NCBI GenBank assembly: GCA_002099365.1
Contig: MSED01000012.1
Coordinates: 62,001-126,000, forward strand
Source of the DNA: Phialophora verrucosa
Lineage: Eukaryota > Ascomycota > Eurotiomycetes > Chaetothyriales > Herpotrichiellaceae
Direction of reading: 5' to 3'
Length of the DNA: 64,000 nt
Shown here in pieces: positions 1-9,203 of this stretch. A program made the translations under genes and the position numbers. Position 1 is the first letter of the stretch. Every line of letters begins with the position of its first letter. The notes under the pieces are model-generated. The model was given only the letters and a program-made list of their open reading frames with translations, was not told the DNA's origin and made no database searches.

Positions 1-74
1 AGCATCTCGCCATTTGACCTGATAACAGCATCCACATGCAGCCAGTATCTTATCATCTACTCCGTGCCCATTCA

Positions 75-752
75 TCATTTCACCATCTCCGCAACCTTGC
101 CCTGCTCCTTTTCCCTCTCCTTGTCAATGTCGATGGGCCCTGGTCTCGCAAACGCGGCCCCAAACAACGACAGGAAGTTGTTCGCCCGCAGGTACATCAT
201 ATAGAACAGGGTGACGCCCGTCACCACGAGCTCGTCCCTCAGCGCCACATTGCTGCTGACCTTGTCGCCCAAAAATTCAAAGTGGCCCAGTTTGCGCAGG
301 GCCCAGATGTTGACCGAGAATTTGGCCACGGGGTTCTGCGCCTCGTCCATACATATAAAGTCCCATCTCTTCAGGCCACAGCTGCTCTTCCAGTTCATGG
401 GCACGGGGTGGTCGGGGTCGTCTGAATATGCGTACGAAAGGTGCGTGTATTGCGTCTTGAGGCGTTTCAGCGCCTTGAGCGTGCCTGCGTGGCCGTGGAC
501 TTCGTACTTTGCGTTGATCGACAACACCTGCAGTGTCCCTGTGCCGATGACCTCCTTGTCGTCCGCAGACTTGAAGGTGAGGTGTGGTGATCTGAAGGCG
601 CTGTAGTGCACGTTGTAGATGGGTTCGGACGGGTTGGCTTGGTCGGTGATGATGCTTCGGTATTTCTTCCATGAGAAGTCCACCTGGAGCGTCGGCGCCG
701 GGGGGGAAGCCTTGTCACCGGTAGACTGGGGGATGTCGTGTTCGTATTCCAT
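75..752 (-). CDS. Hypothetical protein, tubby/LURP-like fold candidate
   Basis: A single-exon open frame of 225 aa starts at an ATG (752) and stops at 75. The protein has a beta-rich look, with alternating hydrophobic and polar stretches (FSWKKYRSIITD, PIYNVHYSAF, THLSYAYSDD). A block around residues 125-155 (CGLKRWDFICMDEAQNPVAK) and a hydrophobic helix near residues 175-192 (ELVVTGVTLFYMMYL) resemble fungal proteins with a tubby C-terminal-like or LURP-one-like fold. A charged tail rich in Glu and Lys follows. No catalytic motif is visible. It is a real gene because the frame is long, the composition is protein-like and no intron is needed. The family assignment is inference from fold-like features, not from a diagnostic signature. 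Confidence 0.6.
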   Translation of the reverse strand: MEYEHDIPQSTGDKASPPAPTLQVDFSWKKYRSIITDQANPSEPIYNVHYSAFRSPHLTFKSADDKEVIGTGTLQVLSINAKYEVHGHAGTLKALKRLKTQYTHLSYAYSDDPDHPVPMNWKSSCGLKRWDFICMDEAQNPVAKFSVNIWALRKLGHFEFLGDKVSSNVALRDELVVTGVTLFYMMYLRANNFLSLFGAAFARPGPIDIDKEREKEQGKVAEMVK

Positions 753-1738
753 TGTGAGTGGGCTGTTGAGGAAGAACTTCGCTTATGATGGTGGTGATTG
801 TGGTAGAGGTCAAGCGAATGACGGGTTGTCTTGATGACTTTTTGTTTCTTCTACAGAGATTTGTGGCAACTTGCGCACTTATATAGACTCCTCGACAAGC
901 CTCCTCGTCCCATCTCATGCCTCCTGCCTTGTCTCCCTCGTGCACCTCGTTACATGCAGATCAAACCATGGCCGAGTCGAGTGTCTAACCGCATTGGGTT
1001 GTATGCGGCGCTCGTCTTGGCCTACGCAATCGGCATTTGTAGGAACATATTATTGTAAGTCCTCGATCAGCCTTCGATGGGCTCGTTTCCACCGCCCGCC
1101 TCAGCCTCCTTCGCCCACTTGGAAATTCTTCCACTTACTCCCTTTGGACGACGAGCCATACCGAGGCCCCCCATAACCTTAACTCTCTCGTACTGAGCGA
1201 CCTTCTCCGTCCTGAATGGGGCTTATTGTACCGCACACTTCCCATCGAGCAGTGCGAGCGTCCCTCTCTCGTGGTCCCCCCGTTCCATCAACGCTGGTCC
1301 CAAATCCACCTTGCACCGAAAATTGGTACGATGGACTTTCTCCTCGCCTGAGCTTCACGATCGACCTATCACTACTAAATATAGCATTGCACCACCGTGA
1401 GTCAAAACGTCGTCGTGGCAAGCGTGGAACTTTCATCAGAGTAAGTCCAATTGTGTTCGATGGCGGTAAGAGGCGTCAGCCTTGTTATACAGACACGGTC
1501 CTTTTCTCTGATCTTACTCTAGATCTATCGATCGATCGATCGATTAGTGCTACTGTTGGCATCGTGTATATCCCTTCTCTGCTCGGCTTGCGTCCTGGTC
1601 TTGATCCTAGTCCTCATTTCATACGGGAAATCATACCTCTCGAAAGATAACACCTGGAAATATTGGTTCGATGGCTTGCTGGACAATTTACACATGCGCC
1701 TCTCCAGACAATACAATAAGTGGTATTGTCTATCTCAT
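753..1738. other. Non-coding gap
   Basis: This is the upstream side of the 75-752 gene and the downstream side of the aminopeptidase gene. Only short overlapping open frames of poor composition are present. It contains an ATCG tetranucleotide run at about 1527-1544. I see no gene. Confidence 0.6.
1527..1544. repeat. ATCG tetranucleotide microsatellite
   Basis: Four and a half perfect copies of ATCG follow an AGATCT site. It lies in the non-coding gap downstream of the aminopeptidase gene. No function is apparent. Confidence 0.85.
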
Positions 1739-3730
1739 CTACTTCGTCCCGAACAAGTCTTTGGCCACCATACCCCGACAGATCGGGTGGTAAAAGTCCT
1801 TGTTCTTCTCAAACGTCTCCACCGCAAGCTGGTAATCCATCTTCATGAGGCCTCTGTAGAGCGGGCGCACAAACTTCATCCGGCCCACCTCGCCGAGGAG
1901 TTTGACCACGAAATTCTTAATCGTCCAGTCATTCGCTTTCATGGCGATCTGGTAATACCGGGCCGAGATCTCCACGTTGCGCGTCTCCTTGAGACTGTAG
2001 ATGAAGCCCATGTAATTGACATGCGGCTGTGGTAGCTTGTCAGCGAAAGTGAGCAGCTTCTCGAGGAACACGACGATCTGGTTCGCCGACCAGCCGTCCA
2101 TGTCGAACTTGCTGGGGCCAAAGTCCGGGTTAGGATTGTGCGTGAATTTCTCCCATTGGGCGGCCAGGTCGTAGCACTGGTCGACCAGGCTGGTGTCGAA
2201 GTCGGGTTTGGGTGGGTAGCCGGGCGCGTAGAACCACGTGTCCCAATCGATGCTGGCAAGTTTCTCGGACACACTGTTGTTGGATTTGAAGAAGTCGAGG
2301 AGCGTGGCTTTGAAGTCGTAGCTGTCGAGAGATTTGCCGCGCCAGGTCTCGAAGTAATGCGGGATGAACTTGTCGAATTCGTCCTTGGAGATCAATTTCT
2401 CAATGTAATACAGGAAATTGAATCCCTTTTCGTAGGGGATGCTGGAGAAGGCATCGTCCGGATCTTTGCCCTTTAGGTCGATGATCAGTTTCGTGAACTC
2501 GTGCTCCTCGCCGAACTGGTCGATGCTGTCGGTAAGAGCCCTCCAGCCCACGATGGCGCTAAAGTCACGCCATTGGTCGCCTCCGTGCACGATGGCTTGG
2601 ATCCTTCGCTCAAGGTATGTGGTCCAGCCTTCGTTGAGCCAGAAGTGTTCCCATGAGGCGTTGGAGACGAGATTTCCGGACCACGAGTGGGAGAGCTCGT
2701 GGGCGATCACATCGACGTTCTGTCTGTCGCCGGAGATGATCGTCGGGGTGGCGAACGTGTAGACAGGGTTTTCCATGCCGCCGTAGGGAAATGAGGGTGG
2801 GAGTACGAGGACGTTGTATTCGCCCCATGCGTAGGGATAGACGAGCGACTCGCCTGCCTTGAGGAATTTCTCCGTGTCTTCCTCAAGTTCCCATTTGCAT
2901 TCTTGGAGCTCGTCCGGGCCGGTTGCCACGCTGCTTCGAGGTCCGACTTGTGCCGTCGCGATGTCCCCGCTCGCCATGGCAAAGAGATAGGCGGGGATAG
3001 GGACTTTCTGGTGAAATCTATAGACCTGGCTGGTGCTTCCCACCGATGCTGGATTTTCTTTGGCACCGATGCCGGATGCAATGACTGGCAAGGGTGACAT
3101 GAAGGTGAAATCAAAGGGGGCCTTGACATCTGGCGTGTCCTGACAAGGGAAAATCGATCGAGCGTGGATAGCCTGGCATTGTGAGAACATATATGGATGC
3201 TTCTTGTTGGATGTTTGAGCCGGGGCCAGCCATTGCAGCGCTGAGCAAGCATTTGTTGTTTCAATGTCGATTTCTACGTCGATTTTCTCTTTCAGTTTGA
3301 GTTTCCGGTTCAATTTGATCTTCAAGGGATTGCCGTATGGTTCCAGTCGGCTGAGCAGCTCCCATTCTGCTGCCTTGCCATCAGCCTTGATACTGTGAAT
3401 TTGTACATGGTTCGAGTCCAGTAGGATTGCATCACTCTCGCCGTCCGTGAGGGATTCGAAGCTGTGCGTCACACTGCCTTTCAGTTTCTGCTCGTCGAAC
3501 AAAATGTCAAAGTTGGTCGAAGTGTGCACCGTCCGCCAGTTGTTGTAGTTGGAGAGTGTGTTCGGATCACGGGGGCTGTTGATGGTCGCCATGGTGCGGA
3601 GACTGTTCCACACAGAGTTTGCTTGTCGGCTTCTAGAAAGGGCGGCAGATTTCCGGCCGATCGAGTGTGATAGAGCTCGAGATAAGTTGCCTGTCAAGCT
3701 GAAAGATAGCCAGGCCCGATTGTTGACCAT
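1739..3730 (-). CDS. LAP2: Leukotriene A4 hydrolase / M1 aminopeptidase
   Basis: An intronless 663-aa gluzincin aminopeptidase of family M1. Seen directly: the substrate-binding GGMEN at residues 317-321, zinc motif HELSH at 344-348, third zinc ligand Glu367 in NEGW exactly 19 residues after His348, and a PYEKG block near 432-436 with the conserved active-site Tyr. The C-terminal alpha-helical domain is complete and ends KDLFGTK. Family knowledge: the fungal enzymes (yeast Lap2 type) cleave N-terminal residues and have epoxide hydrolase activity. The first ATG gives a 46-residue Arg/Ser-rich leader. The homologous core begins at the second Met (residue 47, ATG at 3592), so either one product with a mitochondrial-type presequence or two products from alternative starts is possible. 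The promoter side carries CACGTG and CCAAT elements. Confidence 0.95.
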   Translation of the reverse strand: MVNNRAWLSFSLTGNLSRALSHSIGRKSAALSRSRQANSVWNSLRTMATINSPRDPNTLSNYNNWRTVHTSTNFDILFDEQKLKGSVTHSFESLTDGESDAILLDSNHVQIHSIKADGKAAEWELLSRLEPYGNPLKIKLNRKLKLKEKIDVEIDIETTNACSALQWLAPAQTSNKKHPYMFSQCQAIHARSIFPCQDTPDVKAPFDFTFMSPLPVIASGIGAKENPASVGSTSQVYRFHQKVPIPAYLFAMASGDIATAQVGPRSSVATGPDELQECKWELEEDTEKFLKAGESLVYPYAWGEYNVLVLPPSFPYGGMENPVYTFATPTIISGDRQNVDVIAHELSHSWSGNLVSNASWEHFWLNEGWTTYLERRIQAIVHGGDQWRDFSAIVGWRALTDSIDQFGEEHEFTKLIIDLKGKDPDDAFSSIPYEKGFNFLYYIEKLISKDEFDKFIPHYFETWRGKSLDSYDFKATLLDFFKSNNSVSEKLASIDWDTWFYAPGYPPKPDFDTSLVDQCYDLAAQWEKFTHNPNPDFGPSKFDMDGWSANQIVVFLEKLLTFADKLPQPHVNYMGFIYSLKETRNVEISARYYQIAMKANDWTIKNFVVKLLGEVGRMKFVRPLYRGLMKMDYQLAVETFEKNKDFYHPICRGMVAKDLFGTK

Positions 3731-4992
3731 GCGGTGAGAAGGCTATCTGTGCTTACTGGCTGTATCGGGTTCACACAGCTGTCTGGTCAGTCAAGGCGCA
3801 TTAGTGGGCGTTTGACATATGCACACTGTCTGCTTGAACGAAGAGGGAAGAGACAGTCCCCCGTTTGTCTATTGAGACTGCGGTGAGATGTGGCATTTCT
3901 TGGCACCGGGGCTCGGAAGTACTTTATGCCGATGGCGCACGTGATCCGGATTTTTTATCTGGGAATTCGGTAGCACGTGACCACCAATAGCTGTCACCGT
4001 TGACCCAGAGCTTCCATTATTGGGGCCGATTTGATTACGCAGAAGGAACGTCTGTAGTACTGCTGGCGCCCCATGTACGAGTTACTTATCTCTTCCGGTC
4101 CACGTCCGAGCTCCGAAGCTGGCTGTGCGTCGTTCTCACGGAGGTTACTCCGTAGAGGGGGTTGGGATGTATGCAGCCTCATCCCACCCGGAACGATCCC
4201 ACCCAGGATTGCATCGCGTTGAGAGATCTTTGCGCCTCGCCGGCGGTGTGTTTCAGGGACCAACAGCTGCTCAGCTGTCAGATGGACTAGCAAATGCGCT
4301 GGGTTCAAAGCTGTGCAAATTTTGGCCGGTCCAAAGATCCAGAGCCCTTCGGACGAGAGGAGATTGGAGATGTCAAAGGCTTGCAGTACTAGTTCCAGAC
4401 TATCGCTTCTCCACATGGCCTGCCAGCGAAACCCTGCCAGCGTTACGGCGGTAGGAGTAGCCAGTGGCATGACTTGTTGTTGACCGGACTTTGAGACAGG
4501 ATGATGCTCTCATGAGTGTTGTGCGCAGCCACGGTGGTACGGAGTACAGCAGGAAACCCCCAGCTCTCTGGAACACCACGACATGCCCTGAACGTTCCGA
4601 TCTTCTCTCACCGTCTTTACGCTGTAAGACCGACACAGCCTTATGGTGCCAGAGCTCAATGTGTCGACTTGCCCTTGAAACAGCCGGCTGCATGTTATTT
4701 TGTTACGCGCTTCGCCGTGCACGAGGGCATCTGTCCGCAAATCGGTAGGAGAATCGTGACTTGTCTCACACTCATTGATTAAAGGCATAATTTTGTGCCT
4801 CGAAGCGGCTATAGGAACATTCACCTCCAACCAACTTCGTCGTCGTGACGCTATGCTGACACTGCGGCTGGCAGCTCGATGCTGTGCTCTACACTTTGCA
4901 GTTTTCCATTCCAGTCCTCTCCCTATGCGCATTTTTCCTGTTCCTGGCTCATTGTCCTACAAGCAACATCCCACCACGCTCCGGCGACTTCC
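3731..4992. other. Non-coding gap with promoter elements
   Basis: The gap lies between the aminopeptidase start and the end of the acetate-transporter gene, both on the minus strand. Open frames here, up to 158 codons, overlap each other on both strands and lack recognisable motifs. The part near 3.9-4.0 kb is the likely aminopeptidase promoter. The rest shows nothing I can assign. Confidence 0.55.
3938..3988 (-). promoter_or_regulatory. CACGTG pair plus CCAAT box
   Basis: Two CACGTG hexamers (3938-3943 and 3974-3979) are followed by CCAAT at 3984-3988, about 210-260 bp upstream of the aminopeptidase ATG. CACGTG is the core site for bHLH factors of the Cbf1/Pho4 class. CCAAT is the site of the HapB complex, whose HapB subunit is encoded at 32002-32976. 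Function here is inferred from motif identity and position only. Confidence 0.45.
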
Positions 4993-5952
4993 TTACTCCT
5001 CCTTTGCCGAAGCTCTTTCGCTGGCACCCTTGATGAACCTGCTGAGGTCACCCACGGGGAGGTTGAGAGGGAAGTCAACCGCAGCAAGCAGTTGCACAAT
5101 GAAGAGGTACCATCCCAACAGGGCAGTGGTGAACGTCAAACCTCCGGCGGCGTGTTGCAGACCCAAGTTGACCTTTCCCTCGCCAATCTGGAAGAAATAC
5201 TCGGCCAAACATCCAAAGGCCGCAACGAGAGTTGCAAAGATGAGCACAAAGATGATGTTGGTTCGAAGTGCCACAATCAGGTACACGAAGCAGAGGACGC
5301 CCATGTAGACGTGGAAGAAGGCGAATGTAGACGCGAAAACGGGATCTGAGGACGATGCTGCCGGATCCGACGGGAGGTAGGCGATTGAGGCGTTGAAGTA
5401 CGGTGTCAAGGTGGCACCAAACGCAAGCCAGAAGGCGCCGAAGGAAGAGAATACGACGAACGGGAAGGTATTGCCCAGAACGAATTCAAGGAATCCACCC
5501 AACACCATGAGTAGACCGCCGAAAAAGTAGTACACGCCGCTGCAAGTAGATTTAGCATTGACATCCCCTGGTAAATCTTTTGGTGACTTACGTTTCGGCA
5601 GCACCCAGTCCTCCAGAGCCTCGCCATCCCAGCAAAACGTTGGAGAGAGGCGTGAGGGAAAGCAGGAAACCGACAATGGCACTGCGCTGGGTCAGCAGGT
5701 AGTAATTCATCCACCAGAGGCGACGTACAGTGGAGTCGGGTTACCAACGGTCGACCGGATGTTGTTGGAGACGCGATTCTTAGGAGAGAGATAGATCTTC
5801 TCGAAGAGCTCTGGCGTGATTGAAATGCTTCCGGCGGTCCGGATCCTCCTCAAGGCCGACTCTTCGTTGTGATGGTCGTGATGAAGATCATATTTGCCAT
5901 TGACCGAGTCACTGCCGGCGTGATCCTTCTCGACATCGGGGAGGTTCGACAT
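4993..5952 (-). CDS. Acetate/ammonium transporter, ATO/GPR1/FUN34/YaaH family
   Basis: Three exons, 5952-5729, 5681-5592 and 5539-4993, join in frame (861 nt, 286 aa). The introns are 47 and 52 nt with GTACGT/CGCAG and GTAAGT/TGCAG ends. The N-terminal cytosolic region of about 75 aa is His- and Asp-rich. It leads into the family signature NPTPL, split by intron 1, followed by FLLSLTPLSNVLLGWRGSG. Six hydrophobic segments follow, with GGLLMVLGGFLEFVLGNTFP and FGTLTPY-like blocks typical of the family. Known members move acetate or act in ammonium export at the plasma membrane. Substrate here is inferred. The start at 5952 gives MSNLPDVEKD; an upstream in-frame Met would add a hydrophobic leader that is unlikely to be translated. 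Confidence 0.93.
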
Positions 5953-8484
5953 GGTGTAGGTAGTGAGTGTTGTTGGGAAGTCTCCGCAAGTATAGCTATG
6001 GTAGAGGTACCTGAAGAAGAACAGTACCCAGGGTGACTCGGGCAAGATTTAAATATGGTGGACTTGCAGAGAGGCAGTAACGGAACACAAGCACGACAGG
6101 GACAAACGGCTCACCCTGCGATGGGTTGGGAGGACCCAGATAATATAGGACATTGCTATGGTCGCGTCACAGAACCCCCAGGGTAGCTCAATGAACCTCC
6201 TCTCGGTGGAGTGGAGAGCCCCTAACCCGTTCAGCCGAGCCTTGTCTCTGATGTCGTTGGTGGAGGCCAGTGATGTCTCTGAGCTAGTCGCGAGATTGAG
6301 CAAATGCTTGACAAGACGCCAAGGCATGGATCTGGGCTGTGAACCAGCGAGTAGTGCAGCGATCCTGGACGCCGTCGAACCTCTTCAAGCCCAAGCTCTC
6401 CGGCTCTACTTCAGTCGCGCTGGATCTGCACCAATGATACGATGCAGCGTTCTTTCAAGCTCGAGGCTAGTGTGGGAACTAAATGCACTGTCCTGGCTGC
6501 GGGGAAATGCTGGGGAAGGAAAGGTCCTACTCGTAGTGACATGATGTGATGTTCGCTGGGGATGGTCTGCTTCTCTGAATGAACGAGTAACGATCGACAT
6601 GCCTGTGGATCCTGTCGATTTCCGGGAACCTGGACTCCCGTTCCTGGAAGTCGAGGACTCGACGGCAATTCAAGAGGGCAGAGAGGCCCACGGGCCATGC
6701 AGCGACAGGACTAGAACGCCGCACCAAGGGCGCTTTGATGGGCTCAGGGGAGGGGGGTTGGCATTCGCGGACGTATTGGGTGACTGGGTATTTAATGCGG
6801 CCTTCTCGGAAGAGCAGAATTTGCGGGGTTGGAGCCAATCCAGTTTCTCGACTCGATCTCGAGACTCCTGTTTTGCTTCAGCCGGGCACTTGTAATCGGG
6901 TATTCGGGCTGGCCAAGCCAGTGAGGGTCCCGTCTGGGTTGGCTGTGAAGGATGAAGAGCGTAGCGCGTTACCCCCAGGAGCGGCATAACACCACAATCC
7001 AGCGTGGCAGTCTTCTGTGAGTGGTCCTCTATGCCTACCACCCAGCTTCGGATGACACGTTTAGGCCGGCTTTTGTCCGGGGGCGTACCCACCGTCTAAA
7101 GAGGGGGTGTTGATCGAAGCCACAAAAAGCAGAACATCGCAACTCGAGAAAATGTGAAGCGCAAGAGAGCGAATGGCGGTGATTGTCATGCGGATCCGAA
7201 TGCCGTCGTCATCGAAACAGGCCTTTGCAACATTACTTGCAAAGCACTAGTTCGCTCCATCCGGAATTGCTGCGCGGCCCTGCCTTGGGTCTCCGCCTTT
7301 CTCCCTTGGCCGGGCACAGGCCTCTTGGGGGCCCGGTCGCCAGTCACGCGGTTCAAGTGGACGGAGCACACCAATAGGCAGGACGAGGCGACGTGAACAG
7401 AGCTGCTCTCGATATACGAGTAGGTCCGATACTTCATAGTACACAGTGGTCTTTCTGGGAGCCGCACACGCTATGTCTAGTGTCCGAGAAATTTAAGGTC
7501 TGACGGTGATTCCGATCGATCGGACGGATGGGGCGGGTCCAGTTTCCGTTGGCCCAGCAAAAGCGCCCTGGAGTCTGTCGAGGGATGCCTGAGCGGGAGG
7601 ATCAGGGGCGAAGTCGCCGGTGTGGTCACGTGGCATTGTGTGTGCATAACCCGTTGACAGCAAGAGTGCAATATCCCCCGGGACAGATGCAGCCGAGCAC
7701 GGCAATTGTTGTCGCGGTGAGGAACAAAAAGCATGTGCTGGGGTCTCAATGCGGAGTGTTGCTGCATCACGGCTGACAACAACATCCTGTCCAGCCAGTC
7801 TTCAGTGGCACGCTGAAGTCCTGGCTCTGTTCCTTTCCAGCATCGGTTGGTGCACTGCGCATCAAGCGAAGCGCGGGCCCGACTCCGACCGACAGCCTCG
7901 ACAGGGTGACAATTACTCGTACGAGTACTGTGTCAATACAATATGCTCCTTGCAGTCAATAAATTATAGTTCTGACACTAACCAGAAACATGCTTTCGCG
8001 GGCGAGACAAGATAGCTCTGCTGCTGGACGAAACGGGAATGCATTGCAGCCCTAAGCACAGATCCTTCCAGGAAAATATCACAGATCGAAGTGTATCAGA
8101 TCCCGTCTTGGTGCGTCTAGCTGTCGTCGACCAATGGGTCTGCAGGGGACTGAACATCGATTGTTGGTGTGTCTCAATAGAGTCAGAGCTTCTATGAGAA
8201 GCAGTCGCATTCTGTCTTCAAAAACCTGTCCGAGGTCGAAGTTCATGTCAATTGGATCATGATTTTACAGCTGAGGGCACCGCCTGCCACTTCCCAGTAT
8301 GTACAAGTTGTATGCGAGTCGCCTGTGATTTTCCTTGCTTTGAACATGGCAATCCGCCATGGAGACCAAACCGCACGGGTATCAACTCGACTCAACGCCG
8401 TATCTATTCGTCCTTCCCAGGCTTTTTGGACATGTCGCCCGGTCTCGTCCAGGTTTGTCTTGCATCCGCTGTCGGCACCGTTCC
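5953..8484. other. Long non-coding gap
   Basis: About 2.5 kb separates the acetate-transporter start from the end of the ATP synthase e gene. Open frames of up to 140 codons overlap on both strands and look random. Two features stand out: a perfect 14-bp palindrome at 7914-7927, and a stretch at 8219-8262 resembling exon 3 of the adjacent ATP synthase e gene. No gene can be supported. Confidence 0.5.
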
Positions 8485-8893
8485 TCAACTCTCAGCCTGC
8501 AGCTTCGTAAGGTATGCCTCGAGGTCGAAATTCTTGTCGTTGGGATCTGTTATAACTGTACTTCAAGTCAGACCGAGCTCTCCAAGTCCAGCCCAAATCG
8601 TAGATCATAGCACATACTATCACCGCTCGCGGTTTTTGACTGAGGAGGGAGATTCTTCTTTGCCCATTCCGCCTTGGCCTTTGATATTAACTCTGCTTTA
8701 TGGTCGTATTCGGCCTTTTGGTGTGCGGCTGCGTTGCGCGCATAAATTGTTCTTTGATGGGTGAAGCCGTAGAAGATGCCAGCCACTAATGCTGACCACC
8801 GGAGGACCTGTGAGAACTCAGTGCCGAGCTCAGATATAGGACAGAAGCTCGGAATCGAGCATTTCATACATTGACTCCTTGGGATGTCGACAT
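8485..8893 (-). CDS. TIM11: Mitochondrial F1Fo-ATP synthase subunit e
   Basis: Three exons, 8893-8870, 8807-8618 and 8555-8485, encode 94 aa (285 nt). The introns are both 62 nt, with GTATGA and GTATGT donors and CACAG and TACAG acceptors. The first exon encodes only eight residues (MSTSQGVN). The product has one membrane span near residues 9-24 containing the GxxxG dimerisation motif (GIFYG). A basic, helical, Lys/Ala-rich region and the conserved DPNDKNFDLEAYL tail follow. The length matches the family. Subunit e sits in the inner-membrane Fo sector and helps ATP synthase dimerise and shape cristae. The gene diverges from the dynein intermediate chain gene, with 310 bp between start codons. 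The second splice was chosen because it restores IITDPNDKNF, which matches the family. Confidence 0.93.
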
Positions 8894-9103
8894 GGCGAAC
8901 GAAGTGTGTGCAGTCGCGTGAGCTTCTCCTCAAATCGATATCGAGCTCAGGAATGCGACACCGGGTTCGGGTTTCGGACCGCCTTTTCCGACTTCAATGG
9001 CGTTGATTGTGATTTAATGTTATTGCGGGAAGTTGAAGCTGCGAAATGTTTCTCAAAAATCGGAGCTTATCCCTGCCTCCTGCGCTTCTCCGACCGACTC
9101 AGA

Positions 9104-9120
9104 TGCTCACGTGATCACGC
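9104..9120. promoter_or_regulatory. CACGTGATCACG element in a divergent promoter
   Basis: A CACGTG core at 9108-9113 is fused to an overlapping palindrome CGTGATCACG (9110-9119). It lies in the 310 bp between the start codons of ATP synthase e (minus) and dynein intermediate chain (plus). Its palindromic form could serve both genes. The assignment is by motif and position. Confidence 0.45.
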
Positions 9121-9203
9121 GAGTTCTGACTCGCGCCAACTTCCACGCTCAACTCCTGACCACATCGTCCACGACGTACACCAAGCCACATGTCACCCCC
9201 AAC

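Noticed and set aside
36..425. Plus-strand open frame of 129 codons
   Set aside because: Antisense to the better-supported 75-752 gene, with biased shadow composition.
3994..4470. 158-codon minus-strand frame
   Set aside because: No domain or plausible start context, and competing open frames on the other strand over the same bases.
6158..7092. Cluster of overlapping frames of 95-140 codons
   Set aside because: They overlap on both strands, none has a recognisable motif, and none can be extended by canonical introns.
8252..8764. 170-codon plus-strand frame
   Set aside because: Partly antisense to the ATP synthase e exons, whose identity is clear.
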